From SZUA-265 sp966249405 (GTDB taxonomy: Bacteria > Myxococcota_A > Polyangia > Polyangiales > Polyangiaceae), in contig CBINDO010000103.1 in NCBI GenBank assembly GCA_966249405.1, forward strand, positions 1 to 23,934: DNA of 23,934 nt, written 5' to 3'. The notes under the pieces were generated by a model, which ran no database searches, was not told the origin of the DNA, and saw only the letters and a list, made by a program, of their open reading frames with translations. The position numbers and the translations under genes were made by a program. Shown one piece after another: positions 8,867 through 16,215 of the stretch; positions within the stretch are counted from its first letter, which is position 1, and the number at the start of each line of letters is the position of its first letter.

Positions 8867-9571
8867 TCACACCACGAGGTATTTGGCGATCAAATCCTCG
8901 GACAAATCACTCATCTGCCCGCCGGCCACCCGCCGGCCGCGGTCCAGGATGCAGAACTGTTTGGCGACGCGCCGCGCAAACGGGAGCTTTTGCTCGACGA
9001 GTAGGATTGACAGCCCCTCCTCGTTGAGGCGCATCAGGATGTCCCCAATCTGTTTGACGATGTTCGGTTGGATGCCTTCGGTCGGTTCGTCGAGGATCAG
9101 GAGCTTGGGTTCACTCATGAGGGCCCGCCCAATCGCGAGCTGTTGCTGCTGACCGCCGGAGAGGTCGCCGCCGCGCCGATGCAACATCTCCTTCAATACT
9201 GGAAATAGATTGAAGATCCGGTCGGGGATGTGCGCCTTGCTGCCCGGTTTTCCAGCGAGACCTACGAGCAGGTTCTCCTCGACCGTCAGCTGACTGAAGA
9301 TCTCTCGTCCTTGAGGAACCAGTCCGATGCCCGAACGCGCGCGCGACGATTGTGGGAGTGTGGTCAAGGATTGGCCCTTGAAGCGGATCTGACCGGAGGC
9401 CGACTTCAGTCCGCCCATGATCGTCTTGAGCAGGGTCGTCTTGCCCACGCCGTTGCGCCCCATCAGGCACATGCAAGTACCTTCGGGGACCTCGAGGTCG
9501 ACGTCCCAAAGGGTGTGACTTTGACCGTAAAACTGATTGAGCTTTTCGACTTGCAGCATGACGTGTCTCAC
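8867..9571 (-). CDS. urtE: Urea ABC transporter ATP-binding protein UrtE
   Basis: A protein of 234 residues from the GTG at 9571, which overlaps the urtD stop as GTGA; an ATG four codons later (9559) is an equal alternative. It is one of two ATPases that energise urea uptake (LivF-like half of a branched-chain-type ABC importer). Motifs in order: Walker A GRNGVGKTT, Q-loop LVPQGREIFSQLTVEENL, signature LSGGQQQQLAIGRAL, Walker B LLILDEPTEGIQP and H-loop region ILLVEQKLPFARR. The switch position carries Gln (VEQK) as in other LivF/UrtE proteins. The GIQPNIVKQIGDI segment is typical of UrtE rather than LivF. It lies between urtD and ureD, physically joining transport and catalysis genes. Confidence 0.95.
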   Translation of the reverse strand: MRHVMLQVEKLNQFYGQSHTLWDVDLEVPEGTCMCLMGRNGVGKTTLLKTIMGGLKSASGQIRFKGQSLTTLPQSSRARSGIGLVPQGREIFSQLTVEENLLVGLAGKPGSKAHIPDRIFNLFPVLKEMLHRRGGDLSGGQQQQLAIGRALMSEPKLLILDEPTEGIQPNIVKQIGDILMRLNEEGLSILLVEQKLPFARRVAKQFCILDRGRRVAGGQMSDLSEDLIAKYLVV

Positions 9572-10503
9572 TCACCCAGATACACTTCGATGACCTTGGG
9601 GTTGGCTTGCACTTCGTCCATCGTGCCTTCGGCAAGCACCGAGCCTTCGTGCAAAACCGTCACCGTGCGCGCGATGCTGCGGACGAACTCCATGTCGTGT
9701 TCGACGACGACGACCGTGTGTTCTCCAGCCAGCTTGTTGAGGAGCTCCGCCGTACGCTCTACCTCTTGATGGGTCATGCCCGCTACCGGCTCGTCCACGA
9801 GTAGGACTTTGGGGTTTTGCGCCAACAACATCCCGATCTCGAGCCATTGCTTTTGGCCATGCGACAAGAGGCCTGCGGTGTCGTGGATACGGTCCTTCAA
9901 GCCGATCAACTCGAGGAGCTCGTCGACGCGTTCGCGTTGCGGTTTGGTCAAACCCTTGAACAAGGTATGCCACAGGCCGCGGTTGTCTTTGAGCGCCAAC
10001 TCGAGGTTCTCGAACACCGAGTGCCCTTGAAAGACCGTCGGGCGTTGAAACTTGCGGCCGATGCCGAGGCTCGCCACCTCGTCCGGCGTCATGTGGGTCA
10101 AGTCCCGCCGATCGCGCTCTTTGCCAATCAAGAACACGTGGCCTTCGTCGGGACGCGTCTTGCCGGTGATCACGTCTTGCAGCGTCGTTTTGCCAGCGCC
10201 GTTTGGGCCGATGATGCACCGCAATTCGCCCTCGTCCAAGATCAACGTCAGGTTGTTGAGCGCTTTGAAGCCGTCGAAACTGACGGAAATGTTGTCGACC
10301 GCGAGCAGCGCACGTGCCCGCTTCTGGATCACCGCGTTGTAGCGGGTTTCGTCCACGAGCTTCGGGCGCGGCGCTTTGCTTGGCCGCTTGGAAGTATTCG
10401 GCTTGGAGCTGCGGTCGGAGACCGGCTCGACCGCGGGGAGGGGTTCGGAGGCGGAAGTGCCTTTCGAGTAGCTCGTCGTCACTTTTTCTGCTGCCAAGTT
10501 CAT
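9568..10503 (-). CDS. urtD: Urea ABC transporter ATP-binding protein UrtD with basic N-terminal extension
   Basis: A protein of 311 residues from ATG 10503, which overlaps the urtC stop as ATGA. It is the LivG-like ATPase of the urea importer. Motifs: LAVDNISVSFDGFKALNNLTL, Walker A GPNGAGKTT, the UrtD-typical VITGKTRPDEG, GIGRKFQRPTVFQGHSVFENLELA, signature LLSHGQKQWLEIG, Walker B VLLVDEPVAGMT and VVVVEHDMEFVR. The signature has SHGQ, as is usual in UrtD, instead of SGGQ. Residues 1-65 are an extension rich in Ser, Pro and Lys (EPVSDRSSKPNTSKRPSK), followed by RYNAVIQKRARALLAV; it looks disordered and has no counterpart I know in most UrtD proteins. A much longer open frame extends upstream but overlaps urtC and was rejected. 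Confidence 0.95.
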   Translation of the reverse strand: MNLAAEKVTTSYSKGTSASEPLPAVEPVSDRSSKPNTSKRPSKAPRPKLVDETRYNAVIQKRARALLAVDNISVSFDGFKALNNLTLILDEGELRCIIGPNGAGKTTLQDVITGKTRPDEGHVFLIGKERDRRDLTHMTPDEVASLGIGRKFQRPTVFQGHSVFENLELALKDNRGLWHTLFKGLTKPQRERVDELLELIGLKDRIHDTAGLLSHGQKQWLEIGMLLAQNPKVLLVDEPVAGMTHQEVERTAELLNKLAGEHTVVVVEHDMEFVRSIARTVTVLHEGSVLAEGTMDEVQANPKVIEVYLGE

Positions 10504-11606
10504 TGTGCCGCCTTCCGATGCTTGAGCCGTTGCCAGAGTCCAACCAAGCCCTGAGGCAAGAAGAGTGTCACTGCCACGAACGCAGCCCCCAATACGTACA
10601 ACCAGTAGTCCGGAAATTCGGCGGTGAACCAGCTCTTCGCGCCGTTCACTAGCCACGCACCAATCGGTGCACCGATGAGACTGCCACGGCCGCCCACGGC
10701 GACCCAGATCACCATCTCGATGGACTTCTTGGGGTCGAGTTCTCCCGGGTTGATGATGCCGACCTGTGGAACATAGAGGGCGCCCGCGACCCCGCAGATG
10801 ACAGCCGACAGCGTCCACGTGAACAGCTTGTACTTGAGCGGGCTATAGCCGGTGAACGACACCTTGTTCTCGTGGTCACGGATCGCGGTGAGCACGCGTC
10901 CAAAACGTCCAGTCACCACGAACCGGCAAACGATGTACGACACGAGCAGCGCGAGGCCCGACAGGATGTACAGGCCGAGCTTCGTCGAAGGCTCGGCCAA
11001 CGAATACCCGTACAGCCGCTTGAAGTCGGTGAGGCCGTTGTTTCCGCCGAAACCCGTCTCGTTGCGGAAGAACCACAACATCGCGGCAAAGGTGAGCGCC
11101 TGGGTGATGATCGAGAAATACACGCCGCTGATCCGGGAGCGGAAAGCGAAGTAGCCGAACACGAAGGCCAGCGCTGCCGGCACGACGACGGCCATCAGCA
11201 ATGCGAACACGATGTTGTCGAACCCGTACCAAAACCATGGCAGTTCCTTCCAATCCAGGAACACCATGAAGTCCGGCAGTTCGCTGCGGTACACGCCTTC
11301 ACCCGCCATGTCGCGCATCATGTGCATGCCAATGGCGTAGCCTCCGAGCGCGAAAAATACGCCGTGCCCGAGGCTCAAGATCCCCCCAAACCCCCAAATC
11401 AGATCCATGGCGAGCGCGACCATGGCAAAACACATGAACTTTCCGAACACGTTCACGACGTGGTGCGGCACGTGCACGGCTGAGCTCGGTGGGACGAGCG
11501 CGTTGAGGATCGGAATCAAAACCACGAGCACCGACGTCACTCCGAGCAAACCGAGCCACGCTTGACGCGTGTGCAGCTGGCCAAAGAAACCTTTGAGCTT
11601 TTCCAT
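10500..11606 (-). CDS. urtC: Urea ABC transporter permease UrtC
   Basis: A protein of 368 residues from ATG 11606 (MEKLKGFFGQLHTRQAW), four bases after the urtB stop. It is the LivM-like inner-membrane permease. Hydrophobic segments begin at LGLLGVTSVLVVLIPILNAL, then FMCFAMVALAMDLIWGFGGILSLGHGVFFALGGYAIGMH, whose GILSLGHGVFFALGGY is a hallmark of LivM/UrtC permeases. The ATPase-coupling loop is GRVLTAIRDHENKVSFTGYSPLKYKLF, followed by VICGVAGALYVPQVGIINPGELDPKKSIEMVIWVAVGGRGSLIGAPIGA. The upstream continuation of the frame is a Ser/Cys-rich shadow of urtB and was excluded. The stop overlaps the urtD start. Confidence 0.96.
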   Translation of the reverse strand: MEKLKGFFGQLHTRQAWLGLLGVTSVLVVLIPILNALVPPSSAVHVPHHVVNVFGKFMCFAMVALAMDLIWGFGGILSLGHGVFFALGGYAIGMHMMRDMAGEGVYRSELPDFMVFLDWKELPWFWYGFDNIVFALLMAVVVPAALAFVFGYFAFRSRISGVYFSIITQALTFAAMLWFFRNETGFGGNNGLTDFKRLYGYSLAEPSTKLGLYILSGLALLVSYIVCRFVVTGRFGRVLTAIRDHENKVSFTGYSPLKYKLFTWTLSAVICGVAGALYVPQVGIINPGELDPKKSIEMVIWVAVGGRGSLIGAPIGAWLVNGAKSWFTAEFPDYWLYVLGAAFVAVTLFLPQGLVGLWQRLKHRKAAQ

Positions 11607-11610
11607 AACT

Positions 11611-13248
11611 TCAAACTTCTGCAGCGCGGCCCTTGAGCGCGAACAGACCCTGCGGACGTTTTTGGATGAAGAGGATGATGAGCACGAGCACGAAGATCTT
11701 GCCCAGCACTGCGCCAGCAAACGGCTCGAGGAACTTGTTGACCATGCCAAGGCCGATGGCGCCCAGGATCGAGCCGATGATGTTACCCACTCCGCCGAGC
11801 ACGACCACCATGAACGAGTCGACGATATACCCCTGACCGAGCTCGGGACCCACGTTGCCGACCTGAGACAGCGCGACGCCGCCGAGTCCAGCTACCGCCG
11901 AACCCAACGCGAACGTCCACATGTCGATGGCTTGGCTCGGGATCCCGCAGTTGTTGGCCATGTTGCGGTTCTGAGTCACCGCTCGCACGTACAGGCCCAA
12001 GCGCGTGTGGCGCAGCAGGAACCAGACGAGCCCCACGACGACGGCCGTGAACGCGATGATGGCGAGACGCGAGTACGGCAACACGACGGTGGGCATCAAT
12101 TCCCACCCGCCGGAGAGCCACGAGGGGTTCGACACCGAGACGTTCTGCGCGCCGAACGTGAGCCGAACCGTTTGAATCAAGAGCAGTGAGACGCCCCACG
12201 TGGCCAGCAGCGTTTCGAGGGGGCGCCCGTAGAGAAAACGCACGACCCCGCGTTCCAGGAGCAAACCCACGAAGCCGGTCACGACGAAAGCGACGGGCAT
12301 GGCGGCGATCAGGTAGTAGTCCGACGCCGCAGGTAAGTAGCTCGTGAACAAGTTCTGGATCACGAAGGTCGTGTAGGCGCCGATCATCAACATCTCACCG
12401 TGGGCCATGTTGATGACGCGCATGAGGCCGAAGGTGATCGCGAGGCCGAGGGCCGCGAGCAGTAGGATACTGCCCAAGCTGAGACCATAAAATGTGTTGG
12501 CGACGATGCCGATCAACGCAAAGCGACCTTGAATTGCCGACAGCGCTCGGGCCGCTGCCGAACGTACCTCGGCGTTGGGCTCGCTGAAGGTCCCGTCGTC
12601 ATTGGGCTTGGTCAGGCGCTCCAGGTCGGCCGTGTGTGTGACATCCCCTTCTTTGCTGAGGATCGCGAGCGCGGCGAGGCGCTTGGCGGTATCCGTGCCA
12701 GCTAAGTCGATTTGGGCCAATGCGAGACTCAGCTGTCGCTTGATGTCCGCGACGGTCTCTTTCGCCATCGACGCGGCGATGGCATCGCGCAGTTCTTCGC
12801 TCGGACGCTTGGCAACTTCTGTCGCCGCTTCGAGGCGGAGCGCGACGTCTTTGGACTGGAGCCGCAATTGCGCCAATGCTGGGCCCAAGGACCTGCGCAC
12901 CGAGTTGTTGACCATGGGTGCCTCCAGGCTGCCGGAGGGTTGTCCCGGCTCGCCCGTGACCGCATTGGTCGTCGATTCACCCGCGCTGCCACTCTTGACG
13001 ATGAATGCGGTGTGCGCTGAATCGTACTTGAGCTCGCGGTTGTCGAGGGCGCGCAGCACGGTGAGGGCGCGCGGGTCCTCACTGCTGGCTAGCTCACCAA
13101 TGGCGGCCTTGAGTTTGTCGATGTCCCCCGAACCCAAGTCCGCGATGTTCTGTTCCACGGTCGCGGCACGCGCCGGAATCGGGAGCAGCAGCAAGGCGAT
13201 CGTGCTCAGGAGGAGAACCAAACGTGCTGGAAGGTGAGCAGAGTACAT
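11611..13248 (-). CDS. urtB: Urea ABC transporter permease UrtB with long periplasmic N-terminal domain
   Basis: A protein of 545 residues from ATG 13248. A TTG 14 codons upstream (13290) is in frame but lacks a ribosome site and lies at the edge of a hairpin. Residues 1-28 form a signal peptide ending PIPARA. Residues about 30-245 are an Ala/Leu-rich helical, HEAT-like region (IADLGSGDIDKLKAAIGELA, DPRALTVLRALDN, VRRSLGPALAQLRLQSKDV, VRSAAARALSAI), probably periplasmic. The LivH-like permease follows from FALIGIVANTFYGLSLGSILLLAALGLAITFGLMRVINMAHGEMLMIGAY to VDSFMVVVLGGVGNIIGSILGA, LIILFIQKRPQGLFALKG. This architecture is characteristic of many proteobacterial UrtB proteins and distinguishes them from amino-acid permeases. 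The function of the helical domain is not established; contact with UrtA is a guess. Confidence 0.95.
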   Translation of the reverse strand: MYSAHLPARLVLLLSTIALLLLPIPARAATVEQNIADLGSGDIDKLKAAIGELASSEDPRALTVLRALDNRELKYDSAHTAFIVKSGSAGESTTNAVTGEPGQPSGSLEAPMVNNSVRRSLGPALAQLRLQSKDVALRLEAATEVAKRPSEELRDAIAASMAKETVADIKRQLSLALAQIDLAGTDTAKRLAALAILSKEGDVTHTADLERLTKPNDDGTFSEPNAEVRSAAARALSAIQGRFALIGIVANTFYGLSLGSILLLAALGLAITFGLMRVINMAHGEMLMIGAYTTFVIQNLFTSYLPAASDYYLIAAMPVAFVVTGFVGLLLERGVVRFLYGRPLETLLATWGVSLLLIQTVRLTFGAQNVSVSNPSWLSGGWELMPTVVLPYSRLAIIAFTAVVVGLVWFLLRHTRLGLYVRAVTQNRNMANNCGIPSQAIDMWTFALGSAVAGLGGVALSQVGNVGPELGQGYIVDSFMVVVLGGVGNIIGSILGAIGLGMVNKFLEPFAGAVLGKIFVLVLIILFIQKRPQGLFALKGRAAEV

Positions 13249-13280
13249 GCGATCTCGACGGAGCAGAGGGTATAGGCGGA

Positions 13281-13309
13281 GCGAGGCCAAAGGAGGGAGA
13301 AGGCCTCGC
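13281..13309 (-). promoter_or_regulatory. Hairpin in the urtA-urtB intergenic gap
   Basis: GCGAGGCC (13281-13288) and GGCCTCGC (13302-13309) are perfect complements across a 13-base loop. The hairpin sits in the 111-base gap between the urtA stop and the urtB start, on the shared minus-strand transcript. No T-run follows. Stems at this position often stabilise or partly terminate mRNA, so that the abundant binding protein is made in excess of the permeases. A direct repeat, AACGCTA, occurs twice (about 13333 and 13348) nearer urtA. Confidence 0.45.
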
Positions 13310-13359
13310 CCCAGAGTAGAGAGCTGTTAAGGAACGCTATCTAAGTTAACGCTAAGCTT

Positions 13360-14751
13360 TCACTTGAACTTTGCGGTCTCGCAGTTGCCGCAGACCCAGG
13401 GGTACTGCCAGTCGGCAACCTTCTTCGAACTCTCCGGAACGTACTTGCTCCAGGGTTCTGCGCGGACCGGACCTTCGGTCTTCCACACGACCTGGAACTG
13501 TCCGTTGGCTTGGATCTCGCCGATGTAAACCGGCTTGTGGAGGTGGTGATTCTTCTCGTCCATCTTGGCTTCGAAGCCCGAGGGCGCTTTGAAGAGTTGA
13601 CCAGCAACAGCCTGACGGACGGCGTCGACGTCGGGGGTGCCCGCTTGCTCGACCGCTTGTGCCCACATGTGAATGCCGATGTATGTGGCCTCCATCGGAT
13701 CGTTGGTCACGCGCTTGGCCGCGTCCGGGAGGTTCTTCGCCTTGGCGTAAGCCATCCACTTGTCGATGAAGCTCTTGTTGACCGGGTTGTCGATCGACTG
13801 GAAGTAGTTCCACGCGGCGAGGTGGCCCACGAGCGGCTTCGTATCGATGCCGCGGAGCTCTTCTTCACCCACGCTGAACGCCACGACCGGGATGTCCTCG
13901 GCCTTCAAACCTTGGTTCGCGAGCTCCTTGTAGAAAGGAACGTTCGAGTCGCCGTTGATGGTGGACACCACTGCGGTGGGCGTACCGGCGGCGAACTTCT
14001 TGATGTTCGCGACGATCGTCTGATAGTCGCTGTGACCGAACGGGGTGTACTCTTCCATGATGTCGGAGTCGGGCACGCCCTTCGACTTCAGGAAGTACTT
14101 GAGGATCTTGTTCGTCGTGCGCGGATAAACGTAGTCGGTACCCAACAGTACCCACTTCTTGGCGCCGCCGCCCTCTTTGCTGGCTAGGTACTCCACGGCG
14201 GGAATTGCTTGCTGGTTCGGAGCTGCGCCCGTGTAGAAGACGTTGTACGACGACTCTTCACCTTCGTACTGGACGGGATAAAAGAGCAGGCCATTGAGCT
14301 CCTCGAACTTCGGCAAGACGCTCTTGCGCGACACCGACGTCCAGCAACCGAACACGGCGGCGACCTTGTCTTGCTGAATCAGCTTCTGCGCCTTTTCTGC
14401 GAACAGCGGCCAGTCAGAGGCCGGATCTTCGACCACGGCTTCGACCTTGCGACCCAAAACGCCGCCACTGGCGTTGATTTCCTCGATCGTCATGAGCGCG
14501 ACGTCCTTGAGCGACGTCTCGCTGATGGCCATGGTGCCAGACAACGAATGGAGGATACCGACCTTGATCGGGCTAGTGTCGCCAGGCTTGGCGCTCAACT
14601 TCGCCGTTGCCGGCGCGTCCGCGACGGGCGCAGCCTTGGCAGGCGTAACTTCTGTTTTGGCGGGCTCCACCTTCTGTGAAGCGGACCCTTTGCATCCTGC
14701 GAGCGACGTGCCGAGGAGTAAACCCGCGGCCAGACTTAACCATCGATTCAT
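13360..14751 (-). CDS. urtA: Urea ABC transporter substrate-binding lipoprotein UrtA
   Basis: A protein of 463 residues from ATG 14751, with AGGAAA about nine bases upstream. The lipobox LAGC ends at Cys20, so the protein is probably lipid-anchored. Residues 21-60 are an Ala/Lys/Pro-rich tether; the mature domain starts at SPIKVGILHSLSGTMAISETSLKDVALMTIEEINA. Further UrtA-like features are AAVFGCWTSVSRKSVLPKFEE, LFYPVQYEGEESS, FYTGAAPNQQAIPAVEYL, DYVYPRTTNKILK and MEATYIGIHMWAQAVEQAGT. The C-terminus has a CGNC pair at residues 454-457. It captures urea outside the inner membrane and delivers it to UrtBC. It is first in the cluster, so the main promoter should lie between 14752 and about 15100; none is convincing there. 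Confidence 0.96.
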   Translation of the reverse strand: MNRWLSLAAGLLLGTSLAGCKGSASQKVEPAKTEVTPAKAAPVADAPATAKLSAKPGDTSPIKVGILHSLSGTMAISETSLKDVALMTIEEINASGGVLGRKVEAVVEDPASDWPLFAEKAQKLIQQDKVAAVFGCWTSVSRKSVLPKFEELNGLLFYPVQYEGEESSYNVFYTGAAPNQQAIPAVEYLASKEGGGAKKWVLLGTDYVYPRTTNKILKYFLKSKGVPDSDIMEEYTPFGHSDYQTIVANIKKFAAGTPTAVVSTINGDSNVPFYKELANQGLKAEDIPVVAFSVGEEELRGIDTKPLVGHLAAWNYFQSIDNPVNKSFIDKWMAYAKAKNLPDAAKRVTNDPMEATYIGIHMWAQAVEQAGTPDVDAVRQAVAGQLFKAPSGFEAKMDEKNHHLHKPVYIGEIQANGQFQVVWKTEGPVRAEPWSKYVPESSKKVADWQYPWVCGNCETAKFK

Positions 14752-15121
14752 AAGCAGCGTTTCCTGTTGGGTGACGAGTGGTGTTGTTTTGCCAGGGAGG
14801 ACGAGTGGAGCTGTGACCCTGGCCACGCGGAAGATGGGGGGGGCTATGTTTCCGGGGAATGTCTTGCGAATATCCGGGCGGGAAATTTGAGTCTCGAGTT
14901 ACTTCCTGGTGTTTCCAGAACTGCCGGCCGTCTTCCTGGACTCGAATGTGGACCTCGGCGGAAACGTAAACCGGCAGGACACTCGGGCGAAATGACCCGC
15001 GGCGGACTAACAGCCAGATGAGCCGCTACCGCGACGCCGTGTGGCTTGCCCAGGGTTCCGCACCCGAGTCCAAAGACGCGACACTCGCGATTTCGCCGCC
15101 AGGCGTGGTAAGGCACGGCCG
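14752..15121. other. 370-bp divergent intergenic region, urtA / nickel permease
   Basis: No gene is supported here. This region must hold the promoter of the whole minus-strand urea operon and that of the plus-strand permease. I see no clear -35/-10 pair and no good sigma-54 site; the best GG-N10-GC match on the minus strand (15001-15016) keeps only TGGC and GC. There is a run of eight G at 14836-14843 and two copies of TTCCTGG (about 14903 and 14933). A metal- or nitrogen-responsive operator cannot be recognised by eye. Confidence 0.5.
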
Positions 15122-15877
15122 ATGAATCCAGAGTTCTTCGTTCTGGTCACGGCGGCCGCAACGTTGGGGGTCACCCACACCGCGTTGGGTCTCGATCACA
15201 CACTGCCGTTCATCATGCTCGGCCGCGCGCGCTCGTGGTCGCTCGCCAAAACGCTGGGCATCACGAGCATGTGCGGTGTTGCCCACGTGGCGAGCTCGGT
15301 CGTCGTCGGTGCCTTGGGCGTCAGCGTCGGCGTCGCCGTGTCTTCCCTCGAATGGTTCGAAGAACTGCGAGGTTATTGGGTCGCCTGGGCGCTCGTCGCC
15401 TTCGGCTGCGCGTATGCCGCGATCGCGCTGCTCAATCTTCGGAAGCGCAACCCGCATCGCCACGTGCACGTCGACACCGACGGCACCTGGCGTCGGCGTT
15501 ACCACGGCCACGAGCGACGGGAGTCTCGGGACAACGAGCCCCACGACGTGGTGGCGTCGAGCGCGCAGGCGACGACGGGATCGCCGCTGCGCAACGGCAA
15601 TGTGTTGGCGAGCCTCTTCATCGTGTTTTTGCTGGGTCCGTGCGAGGCGCTGTTGCCGTTGATGACAGCGCCAGGTTTACGCGGCGACGTGGCATCGAGT
15701 TTGATGGTCGCAAGCGTGTTCGGCGGGGCAACGGTAGTCACGATGTTGACCCTCGTCACCGTCGGGTGGCTCGGGATGAAGTGGCGGTCGGTGTCCGCCC
15801 TCGAGCCCCATTTGCATTGGATCTCCGGCGCGGCGATCGCTTCCAGCGGACTCGCGATCCTGTTCCTCGGATTGTGA
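15122..15877 (+). CDS. Nickel-permease-like membrane protein (NicO/UreH-type), divergent from the urea operon
   Basis: A protein of 251 residues from ATG 15122, with AAGG about eight bases upstream. The first segment contains THTALGLDHTLPFIMLGRARSWSLAK; the His and Asp-His pair resembles the HX4DH nickel signature of NiCoT/NicO permeases, but with five residues between (HX5DH). A second helix, ITSMCGVAHVASSVVVGALG, has the His-x-x-Ser-Ser pattern seen after it in such families. About six hydrophobic segments are visible, split by a cytoplasmic-looking loop (residues about 107-142) rich in His and Arg (HRHVHVD, RRRYHGHERRE) that could bind metal. Residues GPCEALLPLM occur in the second half. 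The position beside urease supports nickel supply, but this is inference; other divalent metals or sulfite/TauE-like transport cannot be excluded. Its stop is 25 bases from the convergent DUF2892 gene. Confidence 0.75.
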   Translation: MNPEFFVLVTAAATLGVTHTALGLDHTLPFIMLGRARSWSLAKTLGITSMCGVAHVASSVVVGALGVSVGVAVSSLEWFEELRGYWVAWALVAFGCAYAAIALLNLRKRNPHRHVHVDTDGTWRRRYHGHERRESRDNEPHDVVASSAQATTGSPLRNGNVLASLFIVFLLGPCEALLPLMTAPGLRGDVASSLMVASVFGGATVVTMLTLVTVGWLGMKWRSVSALEPHLHWISGAAIASSGLAILFLGL

Positions 15878-15902
15878 CTGCATTCCCCGCCCGACCGCGA
15901 CG

Positions 15903-16121
15903 TCAGCGCTTGGGTGGCGTATACGTCGAAATGCCGAGGAAGCGGTACACTGGGCACGCTCCGAACAGCCCTGTGCAGATGGGGCCTATACCAACCCACC
16001 CATAGGGGCTGCGAGGGCCGACGAATACCAAGGATAACAGCAAGACGCCGAGCGCGACGCGTGCGACGCGATCCCAGGGGGCAATGTTCGTTTCGAAGTT
16101 GACTAGGTCACGGTAGTTCAT
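15903..16121 (-). CDS. Small DUF2892-like (YgaP transmembrane-type) inner membrane protein
   Basis: A protein of 72 residues from ATG 16121; a GTG at 16139 would add six residues, and neither start has a clear ribosome site. The pattern FETNIAPWDRVARVALGVLLL, then GWVGIGPICTGLFGACPVYRFLGIST, is the two-helix hairpin of DUF2892, including the conserved CP near the second helix. Members are small membrane proteins or the membrane tail of rhodanese-like YgaP; no rhodanese is encoded here. The stop is TGA at 15903, convergent with the permease gene. It follows the AI-2E-type gene on the same strand after 94 bases and may be cotranscribed. Confidence 0.8.
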   Translation of the reverse strand: MNYRDLVNFETNIAPWDRVARVALGVLLLSLVFVGPRSPYGWVGIGPICTGLFGACPVYRFLGISTYTPPKR

Positions 16122-16215
16122 GGCTGTGGCGATTTGCACCTAGCGTGCGATTCGCAAACGGCCACGTTTCCGTCACTTTTTCAGGACCTACCGCGTCAAC
16201 GGCATACATTGTGCG

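Noticed and set aside
10504..10818. N-terminal extension of UrtD upstream of ATG 10503
   Set aside because: It lies within urtC in another frame and has no ATPase homology; the ATGA overlap marks the real start.
13249..13290. TTG start for UrtB at 13290
   Set aside because: No ribosome site, it touches the intergenic hairpin, and a good signal peptide begins at ATG 13248.
14836..14843. Run of eight G as a phase-variable tract
   Set aside because: It lies outside any coding region and there is no sign that it affects a promoter spacer; noted only as a homopolymer.
15001..15016. Sigma-54 promoter for the urea operon
   Set aside because: On the minus strand only TGGC and GC match; the flanking consensus bases do not, and it is about 250 bases from urtA.
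15235..16005. Plus-strand open frame of 256 codons overlapping the permease gene
   Set aside because: Arg-rich translation without hydrophobic segments, in a shifted frame of a clear membrane protein; typical high-GC shadow.
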